In this document: piece by piece, positions 47,981 through 56,358 of the stretch
Layout: every line of letters begins with the position of its first letter
Numbering within the stretch: the first letter of the stretch is position 1
NCBI RefSeq assembly: GCF_029813785.1
Contig: NZ_JARVKY010000001.1
Coordinates: 434,001 to 498,000, forward strand
Direction of reading: 5' to 3'
Origin: Streptomyces sp. DH41
GTDB lineage: Bacteria > Actinomycetota > Actinomycetes > Streptomycetales > Streptomycetaceae
DNA length: 64,000 nt
Notes under the pieces: generated by a model
What the model was told of the DNA's origin: nothing
The model's database searches: none
What the model saw: the letters and a program-made list of their open reading frames with translations, nothing else
Translations under genes and position numbers: made by a program

Positions 47981-48556
47981 ATGGCCGCGATGCGCAGAGG
48001 ACTCGTACACGTACTCGCCTGGCTCCTCGCCACCGGCGCCGCGGTCACGCTGTCGTGGTGGGGTGTCCACACGGTGATGGCGGGCACGGCCTACGACCGG
48101 CCCCGCGCCCTGCCCATCACGGCGGCCGACGCGTCCGTGCGCGACTCGCGGGAATCGGACGCGGCAAAGGGCGACGGCGGCTCGGAGTCGCTGGCCTCCT
48201 CCACCAGGCGGCCGTCCCCGTCGGGGAGTCCGTCGCCGACGCCGAGCGGCACACCCCGCGAGCCGAGGCCCGCTCCGTCGCGGACGGCGACGGCCACCGC
48301 TCCCGCCGCTCCCGATCCGTCCCCGACCGCGTCCGGCCGGGTCAGGAGCTACGACACCGAGGGCGGCCGTGCGGTGTTCGACCTCGGTACGTCGTCCGCG
48401 TCCCTGGTGTCGGCGACGCCGGGCGCGGGCTGGTCGATGCAGGTGTGGAAGACGGAGTCCTGGATCCGGGTGGAGTTCACCTCCGGCGCGGACCGGGTGT
48501 CGGTGTTCTGCACCTGGCACGACTCGGCGCCCCGGGTGGAGATCGGGAACTACTGA
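47981..48556 (+). CDS. Membrane-anchored or secreted protein of unknown function
   Basis: 191 residues from ATG 47981 (ATG 47990 also possible). One hydrophobic segment at about residues 10-30 (LAWLLATGAAVTLSWWGVHTVM), a Ser/Pro/Thr stalk to about residue 120, then a domain of about 70 residues with two Trp (MQVWKTESWIRVEF; FCTWHDSAPRVEIG) that looks like a small beta-sandwich. No family recognised. Divergent from the two-component system. Its stop is one base from the stop of the convergent gene. Confidence 0.75.
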   Translation: MAAMRRGLVHVLAWLLATGAAVTLSWWGVHTVMAGTAYDRPRALPITAADASVRDSRESDAAKGDGGSESLASSTRRPSPSGSPSPTPSGTPREPRPAPSRTATATAPAAPDPSPTASGRVRSYDTEGGRAVFDLGTSSASLVSATPGAGWSMQVWKTESWIRVEFTSGADRVSVFCTWHDSAPRVEIGNY

Positions 48557-48557
48557 G

Positions 48558-49427
48558 TCACCGGAAGACGGACGGGGGCGGCGCCGGGGAGGCCACCGCC
48601 GCCGCGTCCTCCACGGGTGCGGCGCCGCCGGTGAAGTCGGTCAGCGCGCGGCCGTGCTCCACGCGCGCCGGCTGCGGGTCACAGGCGGCGCGGCGGGTGA
48701 GTTCGGCGACCGGCAGCGGGTGGTCGCAGGCGACGAGGACCGCGTTGCCGAAGCGTTTGCCGCGCAGCACGGCGGGGTCGGCGACGAGGGCGAGTTCCGG
48801 GAAGCGGTCGGCGGCGGTGGCGATCTGGCCGCGCAGGTGGGCGAGCGGCGGGCCGTCGGCGAGGTTGGCGGCGAAGATCCCGCCGGGCGCGAGCGCGCGC
48901 CGGACTTCGTCGAGGAACTCGGTGGACGTCAGGTGGGCGGGGGTGCGGGCCCCGCTGAACACGTCCGCGATGACCAGTTGTGCCCAGCCGTCGGGCACCT
49001 TGGCCAGCCCGGCGCGGGCGTCGGTGGAACGCACCCGGATCCGCGCGCCGGGGTCCAGGGGAAGCTCCCGGCGGACCAGTTGGACGAGGCCGGCGTCCTT
49101 CTCGACGACCTGCTGGGTGGAGCGGGGCCGGGTGGCGGCGATGTAGCGGGCGAGGGTGAAGGCGCCACCGCCGAGGTGTACGGCCTGGAGGGGTCTGCCG
49201 GCCGGGGCGGCCAGGTCGATGACGTGCCCGAGGCGGCGCTGGTACTCGAAGGACAGGAACGCCGGGTCGTCGAGGTCGACGTGCGACTGCGGGGCGCCGT
49301 CGATCAGCAGCGTCCAGGCCCTGGTGCGTTCCCGGTCGGGGACCAGCTCGGCGAGCCCGCCGTCGACGTTCTCGGTGACGGTTTCGACGGCAGCGCGCCC
49401 GCGACGGGCGTTCCTGGACTTTCCCAT
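48558..49427 (-). CDS. Spermidine synthase-like methyltransferase-fold protein
   Basis: 289 residues. Rossmann core of the SpeE superfamily: LDDPAFLSFEYQRRLGHVIDL, nucleotide loop AVHLGGGAFTLARYIAATRP, acidic VVEKDAGLVQL, and VIADVFSGARTP in place of the D(T/S)SDP catalytic motif of true spermidine synthases. The usual putrescine-binding Asp pair is not evident, so it may be a methyltransferase-like relative with another substrate, as is common in actinobacteria. Confidence 0.8.
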   Translation of the reverse strand: MGKSRNARRGRAAVETVTENVDGGLAELVPDRERTRAWTLLIDGAPQSHVDLDDPAFLSFEYQRRLGHVIDLAAPAGRPLQAVHLGGGAFTLARYIAATRPRSTQQVVEKDAGLVQLVRRELPLDPGARIRVRSTDARAGLAKVPDGWAQLVIADVFSGARTPAHLTSTEFLDEVRRALAPGGIFAANLADGPPLAHLRGQIATAADRFPELALVADPAVLRGKRFGNAVLVACDHPLPVAELTRRAACDPQPARVEHGRALTDFTGGAAPVEDAAAVASPAPPPSVFR

Positions 49428-49550
49428 CGGTCCATTATCGGCGCACCCGCGGGACGCCCTGCCGGCTGTCCCGGCACCCGGCACCCGGCGTCTCGGGTCC
49501 GGCACCCGGCGCCCCCGCGCACCGCGGCAGTCCGGCGGCACCGCGGCAGC

Positions 49551-49958
49551 TCAGCGGCAGCTGTCCGCGGCCTCGATCAGCCGGGCCGCCTCGCCCAGCG
49601 CGGCCCGCAGCACGGCGGGGTCGGTGGCCAGGTCGGCGTCGCCCGGCGGCAGCAACCAGTCCGAGCCCTCCACGGGGGGCTCGGGAGGCTCGGGAGCCGG
49701 GTCGACGTGCGGTCCGCGGCCGTCCGTCTCCGTGCAGGTGCTTCCCGGCACGTCCCAGGCGGCGGCCGTGCCCGGGGGTACCAGGAACCCCAGGGTGTCG
49801 CAGCCGTCGTCGTGGATCACCGGGCCCACCCCCTCACCGGTGCCTCGCCTGAGGATGTCGACCGCCTCCAGACCCTGCCGGGTCGGCACGGTGACGACGT
49901 CGCAGGCGTCGCAGGGGTGATCGCTGATCCGTCCGGTATCCATCCCGGCCTCCACCAC
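49551..49958 (-). CDS. Small protein resembling part of bifunctional primase-polymerase
   Basis: 135 residues from GTG 49958 with GGAGGAG just upstream (GTG 49955 also possible). The segments VGPVIHDDGCDTLGFLVPPG and SDWLLPPG, and the DACDVVTVPTRQGLEAVDIL start, resemble the second half of the N-terminal domain of Streptomyces bifunctional DNA primase/polymerase proteins; the first half and the helicase part are absent. Catalytic Asp residues cannot be confirmed. It may have a structural or regulatory role, or be a decayed relative. Confidence 0.65.
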   Translation of the reverse strand: MVEAGMDTGRISDHPCDACDVVTVPTRQGLEAVDILRRGTGEGVGPVIHDDGCDTLGFLVPPGTAAAWDVPGSTCTETDGRGPHVDPAPEPPEPPVEGSDWLLPPGDADLATDPAVLRAALGEAARLIEAADSCR

Positions 49959-50242
49959 GGAACTCCTCCTTGGACGAGCGGATCGGGAGTCGGGAGCCTC
50001 CCGGTCCACAGGGTTCAACGCCTCGGACCGTCAACGGCTACGGCACGAATCAGCCGCAAAGGATGGCACTTCATGGCGGATCGTGCGTGAGATATCCGGT
50101 TTGTAGCCAAACACCGCGTGGCCGCTCCGTCACAGCCGGTACGTTCTTGCTCGCCGGAAGCAGGGCTGACAGACGGAGAGATCCGCACAACCCGTCCCTG
50201 TCCCGGCATGTGGTTCGCAGGTTCGCACGAGAGGACCCGGCC

Positions 50243-51649
50243 ATGGCGTCGTCAATGGTGACCTCCGCCCAGCCCGAACGGCCCCAGCGGCCGAACCTGG
50301 CCTTCCGGCGGTTGCGCGGAAAACGCTCGCCGGCCGAGTTCGCGGCGGCGGTGCGCAGGGCCGCGCGTGAGATCGGCGAGCGGGTCAGCTGTGACGCGCG
50401 CTACGTCGGACGGGTCGAGGCGGGCGAGATCCGTTGCCCGAACTACGCGTACGAGCGGGTGTTCCTCCACATGTTCCCCGGCCGGACGCTCACCGACCTG
50501 GGGTTCGCGCCCCGCTCGTCGGTACGCGGACGCCGGACCCGCACCGCGAGTGAGACGAGAGGGGCGGACGAGCCGTATGAGACGCAGGACACGCAGAACC
50601 CGTACGACAGGCATGACAACGACAACGAGGAGAGCGACGTGCTGCGTCGCGCATTCATGACGAGCGGTGCCACGGCGGCCGCCGCCTCGCTGGGCCCCCT
50701 GGGGCTCGCCCTCGACGCCGCGGCGGCACAGCGCCCCGTGCGGCGGGCCGGGGCGGGCGACGCGGGCGCCCTGGAAGACGCCGTCCGCCGGATCCGGCTG
50801 CTCGACGACCGGCACGGCGCGGACGGTCTCTACCGGCGCGCGGCAGCCCCGCTGCGCACGGCGTACGCGTTGCTGGACGCCGGAGCGACCCGGCAGGCGA
50901 CGGCGGACCGGCTCTACTCGGGCGCCGGTGAGCTGGCGATCTCCGTGGGCTGGCTGGCGCACGATTCCGGACGCTTCGACGACGCGCGCTCGCACTACGC
51001 CGAGGCCCTCGCCACTTCCCGGATGACCGGCGACGCGGGCCTGGAGGCGCACGCCTTCTGCAACATGGCGTTCCTGGCCCGCGACGCCGGCCGGCCGCGC
51101 GAGGCGGTACGGGCGGCCCAGGCCGCGCAGCGCGCCGCCCGGCCGCTGGGCTCGGCCCGGCTGATGTCCCTGCTGGCGCTGCGCGAGGCGGGCGGCTGGG
51201 CGGGGCTCGCCGACCGCGTCGGCTGCGAGCAGGCGCTGGCCCGCGCCCAGGCCTTCTACGTACGAGGTTCCTCGGACGCCGACCCCGAGTGGATGAGCTT
51301 CTACGGCGAGGCCGAGCTGGAGGGGCTGGAGGCCCAGTGCTGGTCCACCCTCGGCGACTGGCCCCGGGCGGCCCGGCACGCGCGTCGGGCGGCCGGACTG
51401 CAGGACCCGCACTTCACCCGCAACCTCGCGCTGTACTCGGCGGAACTGGCGGACGACCTGGCCCGCGGCGGTCGCCCCGACGAGGCGGCGGGGGCGGGTA
51501 TGCGGGTCCTGGACCTCCTGGGCGAGGTCCAGTCGTCCCGCATCCACACGATGCTGGCCGGCACGGCCCGGGTGCTCCTCCCCCACCGCCGCGCCTCGGG
51601 CGTATCGCCCTTCCTGGACCGCCACGCGTCCCTGCCACGGACGGCGTGA
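50243..51649 (+). CDS. XRE-type regulator with TPR-like C-terminal domain
   Basis: 468 residues. ATG 50243 follows AGAGGA by seven bases. A helix-turn-helix-like N-terminus (FRRLRGKRSPAEFAAAVRRA; CDARYVGRVEAGEIRCPN) is followed by a polar linker with DTQNPYDRHDNDNEE and a twin-Ala stretch, then about seven TPR-like helix pairs (SGRFDDARSHYAEALATSR; LGDWPRAARHARRAAGL). The layout matches Streptomyces TPR regulators of the NsdA/NsdB class, which affect development and antibiotic production; that link is inferred. Confidence 0.75.
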   Translation: MASSMVTSAQPERPQRPNLAFRRLRGKRSPAEFAAAVRRAAREIGERVSCDARYVGRVEAGEIRCPNYAYERVFLHMFPGRTLTDLGFAPRSSVRGRRTRTASETRGADEPYETQDTQNPYDRHDNDNEESDVLRRAFMTSGATAAAASLGPLGLALDAAAAQRPVRRAGAGDAGALEDAVRRIRLLDDRHGADGLYRRAAAPLRTAYALLDAGATRQATADRLYSGAGELAISVGWLAHDSGRFDDARSHYAEALATSRMTGDAGLEAHAFCNMAFLARDAGRPREAVRAAQAAQRAARPLGSARLMSLLALREAGGWAGLADRVGCEQALARAQAFYVRGSSDADPEWMSFYGEAELEGLEAQCWSTLGDWPRAARHARRAAGLQDPHFTRNLALYSAELADDLARGGRPDEAAGAGMRVLDLLGEVQSSRIHTMLAGTARVLLPHRRASGVSPFLDRHASLPRTA

Positions 51650-51763
51650 GCGCCGTCCGCACACGGCCGGGGGCAGTCCTGCCGCCTTCTCAGGGCGGCG
51701 CCCGCGCCCCCCGGCCACGCGTCGGCCCCCGCACCGGTCGGCGGCGGCGTCAGCCCGCCGACG

Positions 51764-52360
51764 TCAGCCCGCCAAGTGCCCCAGGTCGTTCCAGCTCTCC
51801 AGCGCCGGCTCCCCGTACGCCCATCCCAGCACCGACAGCGACGTCGGATTCAGCCGTATCCGCGCCGCGAAGTCCAGCGGCAGCCCCAGCCACCGCGCTC
51901 CGATCGACCGGAGTATGTGCCCGTGGGCGAAGACGAGGACGTCGCGGTCCGCCTCACGCGCCCACGCCACCACCTCGTCCGCGCGCGCGGTGACGTCCGC
52001 CAGGCTCTCGCCCTCCGGGACCCCGTCCCGCCAGATCAGCCAGCCGGGCCGGACGGCCTGGATCTCGTCCGGCGTCATGCCCTCGTACGCCCCGTAGTCC
52101 CACTCCATCAGCGTGTCCCAGGTCCGGGCGCGCTCGCCGAAGCCGGCGAGTTCACAGGTCTCCCGCGCGCGGACCAGCGGGCTGGTGCGTACCTCGACCC
52201 CGGGCAGCCCTTCCAGCGGCGCCCGGTGCAGCCGCTCGCCGAGCAGTTTGGCGCCGCGCCGGCCCTCTTCCAGGAGCGGCACGTCGGTCCGGCCGGTGTG
52301 TCTGCCGGACAGCGACCACTCCGTCTGTCCGTGCCGGGCCAACAGGATGCGCGGTGCCAT
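51764..52360 (-). CDS. Histidine phosphatase family protein (phosphoglycerate mutase-like)
   Basis: 198 residues. Phospho-His in [11 protein letters not shown] (His10), conserved Arg in [14 protein letters not shown], Glu in EWDYGAYEG and the second His in [12 protein letters not shown]. All catalytic residues are present. Substrate unknown: such proteins act on sugar phosphates, cofactors or phosphoproteins. Confidence 0.9.
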   Translation of the reverse strand: MAPRILLARHGQTEWSLSGRHTGRTDVPLLEEGRRGAKLLGERLHRAPLEGLPGVEVRTSPLVRARETCELAGFGERARTWDTLMEWDYGAYEGMTPDEIQAVRPGWLIWRDGVPEGESLADVTARADEVVAWAREADRDVLVFAHGHILRSIGARWLGLPLDFAARIRLNPTSLSVLGWAYGEPALESWNDLGHLAG

Positions 52361-52557
52361 GAAGGGGCCTTTCCGGGAGAAATGTCGGAGGAGACGTCTC
52401 CATCATCGCGCACGTCGTGCGCGGGCAACCCGGCGGGCGATGTGGGCGTCTTCCAGGTCCGAGGGCGCTCCGTGAAGCGGGCGCACGAAGGCCGTAGAGT
52501 GGCACGCCCGTGTCCGTTCCGAGGCGCGCGCGAGAACGAAGGGGGAGGGCGATCGGA

Positions 52558-53511
52558 TTGCCGCACACCGAGACACCGGGCACCGAGGCTGCCCCGAAAC
52601 CTCGGCCGCGCTGGTGGACCGAGCTGCCGCTCATCGTCCTCGTGTACGCCTGCTACTCCGCGGGCCGCCTCCTCGTCCGGGGCGACGTCTCCGACGCGGT
52701 CGACCACGGTCTGGCCATCCTGCGCATAGAGAAGGTGCTCTTCCTCAACGCGGAGCACCCGCTCAACGACCTCTTCACCAACAATCCCTGGATCGGGATA
52801 CCGGCCGACTTCTGGTACGCGTCGCTGCACTACGGGGTCACCCCGGCGATCCTGATCTGGATCTTCCGCTCGCGCACCGTGCGCTACCGGGCCGCCCGCA
52901 CCTGGCTGATGACGTCCACGTTCATCGGCCTCATCGGCTTCACCCTGCTGCCGACCTGCCCGCCCCGCCTGCTGGACGCGAGCCACGGCTTCGTCGACAC
53001 GATGGCCCAGTACAGCTCGTACGGCTGGTGGGGCGCCGAGGCGAGTGCGCCGCGCGGCCTGGGCGGGCTGACCAACCAGTACGCGGCCATGCCCAGCCTG
53101 CACGTGGGCTGGGCCGTGTGGTGCGGCGTGATGCTGTGGCGCTACGGCGGGACGCGCACGGCGAAGGTGGCCGGCATCGTCTACCCGCTGGTGACCGTGA
53201 TCGTGGTGATGGGCACCGCGAACCACTACTTCCTCGACGCGGTCGCGGGCGTGGCCGTGATGGGCGCGGGACTGTTGCTGACGCCGTTCGTGCTGCGGAG
53301 CGCGGACCGGGTGCGGGCCCGGTTGGTGACCCGCTTCACCCCCGCCGCGCAGGCCCCGGCCGGCACGAGTTCCGCGATTGTCAGTGGTGGATGCCAGACT
53401 TCCGCGGGTGAGCGATTTCCACGGCAGCGCGAGCAGCGGTTCGGAGCGGGAGCCGAGCCGGACCCCGCCCCCTCGGACGCGGGGGACGAGACTCCGGCAC
53501 CGGCTCGCTGA
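52558..53511 (+). CDS. PAP2 superfamily membrane phosphatase/phosphotransferase
   Basis: 317 residues from TTG 52558, which has a GGGGGAGGG ribosome binding site; GTG 52510 is the longest start. About six membrane spans. PAP2 motifs: C2 PSLHVGWAVW and C3 NHYFLDAVAG with the catalytic His and Asp. The pattern is that of the inositol phosphorylceramide synthase-like branch, so a lipid phosphate or inositol-lipid substrate is likely. Its 3' end overlaps the nuclease gene by about 100 bases. Confidence 0.85.
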   Translation: MPHTETPGTEAAPKPRPRWWTELPLIVLVYACYSAGRLLVRGDVSDAVDHGLAILRIEKVLFLNAEHPLNDLFTNNPWIGIPADFWYASLHYGVTPAILIWIFRSRTVRYRAARTWLMTSTFIGLIGFTLLPTCPPRLLDASHGFVDTMAQYSSYGWWGAEASAPRGLGGLTNQYAAMPSLHVGWAVWCGVMLWRYGGTRTAKVAGIVYPLVTVIVVMGTANHYFLDAVAGVAVMGAGLLLTPFVLRSADRVRARLVTRFTPAAQAPAGTSSAIVSGGCQTSAGERFPRQREQRFGAGAEPDPAPSDAGDETPAPAR

Positions 53512-54730
53512 GCTGCGCGGTCCCGACGTACCGGCCAAGGCGCTGGACGCGCGCGCCCTGGCCGCCCTCGCCGCCAACCCCGGGTGCCGCCGGCGCGCGA
53601 TCCTCGACGGTGCCGGGGTGGACAAGGGCCTGCTCGCCGGCGCGCTGGGCTCGCCGTCGGTCTTCGGACAGTCGCAGTTCGCCTTCACGCGGGGCAACGC
53701 CTTCGAGGCCCGGGTGAAGGCGGACGGCGGCGCGGAGCTGCTGCGACTCGTGCACGAGAAGCTGGACCGGGACGCCGAGCCGCCCGCCGGCGCGCACGTA
53801 CCGGACCTGTCCGCGACCGGCCCCGAGGGCCGCGCGGCCCGCACGTCGCTGGCACTGCGGGAGGCCACCGGCACACCCGCTGCCCCCGAGTCATCCGGCA
53901 CACCAGGTGCGCCCGGCACCTGGACGCTCCTCGACCACCCGATGCTCGCCCTCGATGTCGCCGGTTCCCCCGCCTTCCTGGAGCCGGACGCCGTCGTGGT
54001 GCATCCGGACGGCAGCTGGACGGTCGTCGAGATCAAGTCCTTCCCCATGCTGGACGGCTCCGCCGACCCGGCGAAGGTCGGCGCCGCCGCCCGGCAGGCC
54101 GCGGTGTACGTGCTGGCCCTGGAGCGGGTCGCCGCCCGGCTGGACCCCGCCCCGCGCGTCCGCCACCGGGTGCTGCTCGTCTGCCCGAAGGACTTCTCCA
54201 ACCTGCCCACCGCGTCCGCCGTCGACGTGCGCAAGCAGCGCGCGGTCACCGACCGCCAGCTGGCCCGTCTGACCCGCATCGAGGACATCGCCGACACGCT
54301 CCCCGAGGGTGTCTGCTTCTCCCCCGAGCTGCCGGCCGAGGAGCTGACGGCGGCGGTCGAGTCGGTCCCGGCGACGTACGCGCCCGAGTGCCTGTCCGCC
54401 TGCGAGCTGGCCTTCCACTGCCGCGGCCGCTCCCGCGAGGCCGGCGCGGTGACCTCGCTGGGCCGCCCGGTACGGGCCGAGCTCGGTGGTCTGTCGACGG
54501 TGGAGGACGTGCTGGCGGCGGCCCACGGGGAGGCCGGCGACCCGGACGATCCGGCGGTGGCCGCCCTTCGCCGGGCGGCCCGGCTACGTGCGGAGGCGCT
54601 CGCGACGGCCGGCATCAGAACCGGCGGGAGCGCCATCAGTGGCACCAGCGGATACGACGGATACGACGGCATGGGGCTCGGCGCCGGCGGGCTCGGCGGC
54701 AGCGAAGCCGGTGGGAGCGAGGTGCCCTGA
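53408..54730 (+). CDS. RecB/Cas4-like PD-(D/E)XK nuclease with predicted Fe-S cluster
   Basis: About 440 residues from GTG 53408 (GTG 53384 and TTG 53378 also possible; no strong ribosome binding site). Nuclease core: EPDAVVVHPDGSWTVVEIKSF, with Asp194, Glu208 and Lys210 as the D-(E/D)xK triad, and QAAVYVLALE about 25 residues later as the usual QxxxY motif. Four cysteines are placed as in AddB/Cas4 iron-staple nucleases: Cys60 near the N-terminus and Cys328, Cys332, Cys338 near the C-terminus (C-x3-C-x5-C). The tail is Gly/Ser-rich. It resembles TM0106-type RecB nucleases that are often fused to an SF1 helicase; here the helicase is two genes downstream. First gene of a three-gene coupled set. 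Confidence 0.82.
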   Translation: MSDFHGSASSGSEREPSRTPPPRTRGTRLRHRLAELRGPDVPAKALDARALAALAANPGCRRRAILDGAGVDKGLLAGALGSPSVFGQSQFAFTRGNAFEARVKADGGAELLRLVHEKLDRDAEPPAGAHVPDLSATGPEGRAARTSLALREATGTPAAPESSGTPGAPGTWTLLDHPMLALDVAGSPAFLEPDAVVVHPDGSWTVVEIKSFPMLDGSADPAKVGAAARQAAVYVLALERVAARLDPAPRVRHRVLLVCPKDFSNLPTASAVDVRKQRAVTDRQLARLTRIEDIADTLPEGVCFSPELPAEELTAAVESVPATYAPECLSACELAFHCRGRSREAGAVTSLGRPVRAELGGLSTVEDVLAAAHGEAGDPDDPAVAALRRAARLRAEALATAGIRTGGSAISGTSGYDGYDGMGLGAGGLGGSEAGGSEVP

Positions 54731-56358
54731 TGTCACTGATCACCACGCTCGCCCGTCTGGAGGCCGTGCGCACCGGCCGTGCCCAGCCCGCCGCCACCGT
54801 CCGGCACCGGCACCTGTCCGACCGTCCGCTTGTCTTCGTACCGCTGATCACCGCCGGTGAGGCCGGTGCCCCGCTCGGCGCGCTGGTCGGCACCGACCGG
54901 GACGCGCCGCATCTGCTGGTCGTCCCGCAGCCCCGCGACCGCGACCTGCGCTTCGCGTTCCTGGCCGAGCTGGCCGGCATCGTGCTGCCACACGTCGAGT
55001 CGTACGCCGACAGTGTCGAGACCGCCGAGCGCACCGAGACCGACCCCGAGTCGGGCAAGCGGGTCAAGGTCGAGGTCGATCTGTGCGCGGACGCCGCGCA
55101 GCTGATCGTGCCGAGCCGGGCCGGTATCGACTTCGTGCGGCTGCTGGGCCGGTCGATGCGTTTCCGGCGTACGGCGGAGCAGGACCCGGAGACGCCGCAC
55201 CCCGCGCCGCCGAGGGTGCCGCTGCTCGGCCGGTGGCTGACCCACTACGGCGAGCGGGCCCGGGTACCCGGCTCCTCCCTCCTGCTGGCCATGACCGACC
55301 TGCTGGGCCGGCAGTGGGCGACCGGGCAGTCCACGCTGGAGGACCAGCATCTGGGGGCGCTGCTGGCCTGGATCGCCCCGGAGGCCGACGGTGCGGGACT
55401 GACCGGCGCACAGGCCGCGCACCGTGCGGAACTCGCCCGCGACGCCGACGGCCAGCTGCTGTGCCCGCCCGCGGGCCCGGCGACCGACCCCGCCTTCGAC
55501 AACAAGCTGCTCGCCCCCGCCATCGAGCGTTACGACCGTGCCCGCACCGCGCTCGCCGCCGCCGAGGACGGCCTGGAGGCCGACGAACGGCTCGGCGCGC
55601 TCAGTGCCGCCGAACAGGAGATCCGCACCCTGGTCGAGAGCCGTACGCGGCCCACCTGGGACACGGTGTGGCGGGGCCTTGACCTGCTGCGGGAGCTGCC
55701 CGCCGGCGCCCATGTCGAGGACCGCTGGACCCGCGACCGCTGGTCGTTCACGTCCCACCGCGACCGCATCCTGTCCGGTGAGCCTCCGCAGCCGCGCCGC
55801 GACGACGCGGTGACCGCGGCGAACAAGCTCGCCACCCGCGAGCGCGAACAGGCCCGGCTGGAGGCCCAGGAGGCGCTGGACGATCCGCTGGTGATGGCCG
55901 GGCGGCGGCTGTCCGGTGAGGCGTTCACCGGTGAGGTCACCGACGTGGTGATGGCGTACAGCGAGAGCAAGCGGCCCAGTCCGCGCCCGCTGGTCACGGT
56001 CCGCACGGACGACCGCCCGCACCTGGGCGAGCGCGTGAAGGTCTACCGGTCACTGGGCGGCAAGCCGCAGGCGGCGGAGTACGTCGGACCGGCCGACGGG
56101 GGCGGGGCCGAGGACGGGGACGAGGGCGCGCTGGTCCTGCGGATCGTCGACAAGATGGGCCGCGGCAAGGAGCCGGAGGCCGGGTCGGTGCCGGAGAAGG
56201 GCGACCTGGTCTGTTTCACCCTCTTCGAGCACGAGCAGCGGGGCGGGGCGAAGCTGCCCGACCCGGACCGGACCCCGTGGACGCACGGCGGCCCGCCCGG
56301 TGAGACGGCCGCCGTGCCCGAGTCGGCCGACGCCCAGACGGAGGAGGACGTCCTATGA
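54730..56358 (+). CDS. Unassigned protein between the nuclease and helicase genes
   Basis: 542 residues. The start codon shares one base with the nuclease stop (TGATG) and its end overlaps the helicase start (ATGA). No known domain is recognised. Visible features: an N-terminal mixed alpha/beta region (about residues 1-110); FVRLLGRSMRFRR near residue 140; a helical middle (SSLLLAMTDLLGRQW; DQHLGALLAW; a charged coiled-coil-like stretch near residues 355-385); and from about residue 395 a beta-rich end (FTGEVTDVVMAYSES; KGDLVCFTLFEHEQRG) that could be an OB- or barrel-like fold. The coupling suggests it works in one complex with the nuclease and helicase. Confidence 0.8.
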   Translation: MSLITTLARLEAVRTGRAQPAATVRHRHLSDRPLVFVPLITAGEAGAPLGALVGTDRDAPHLLVVPQPRDRDLRFAFLAELAGIVLPHVESYADSVETAERTETDPESGKRVKVEVDLCADAAQLIVPSRAGIDFVRLLGRSMRFRRTAEQDPETPHPAPPRVPLLGRWLTHYGERARVPGSSLLLAMTDLLGRQWATGQSTLEDQHLGALLAWIAPEADGAGLTGAQAAHRAELARDADGQLLCPPAGPATDPAFDNKLLAPAIERYDRARTALAAAEDGLEADERLGALSAAEQEIRTLVESRTRPTWDTVWRGLDLLRELPAGAHVEDRWTRDRWSFTSHRDRILSGEPPQPRRDDAVTAANKLATREREQARLEAQEALDDPLVMAGRRLSGEAFTGEVTDVVMAYSESKRPSPRPLVTVRTDDRPHLGERVKVYRSLGGKPQAAEYVGPADGGGAEDGDEGALVLRIVDKMGRGKEPEAGSVPEKGDLVCFTLFEHEQRGGAKLPDPDRTPWTHGGPPGETAAVPESADAQTEEDVL

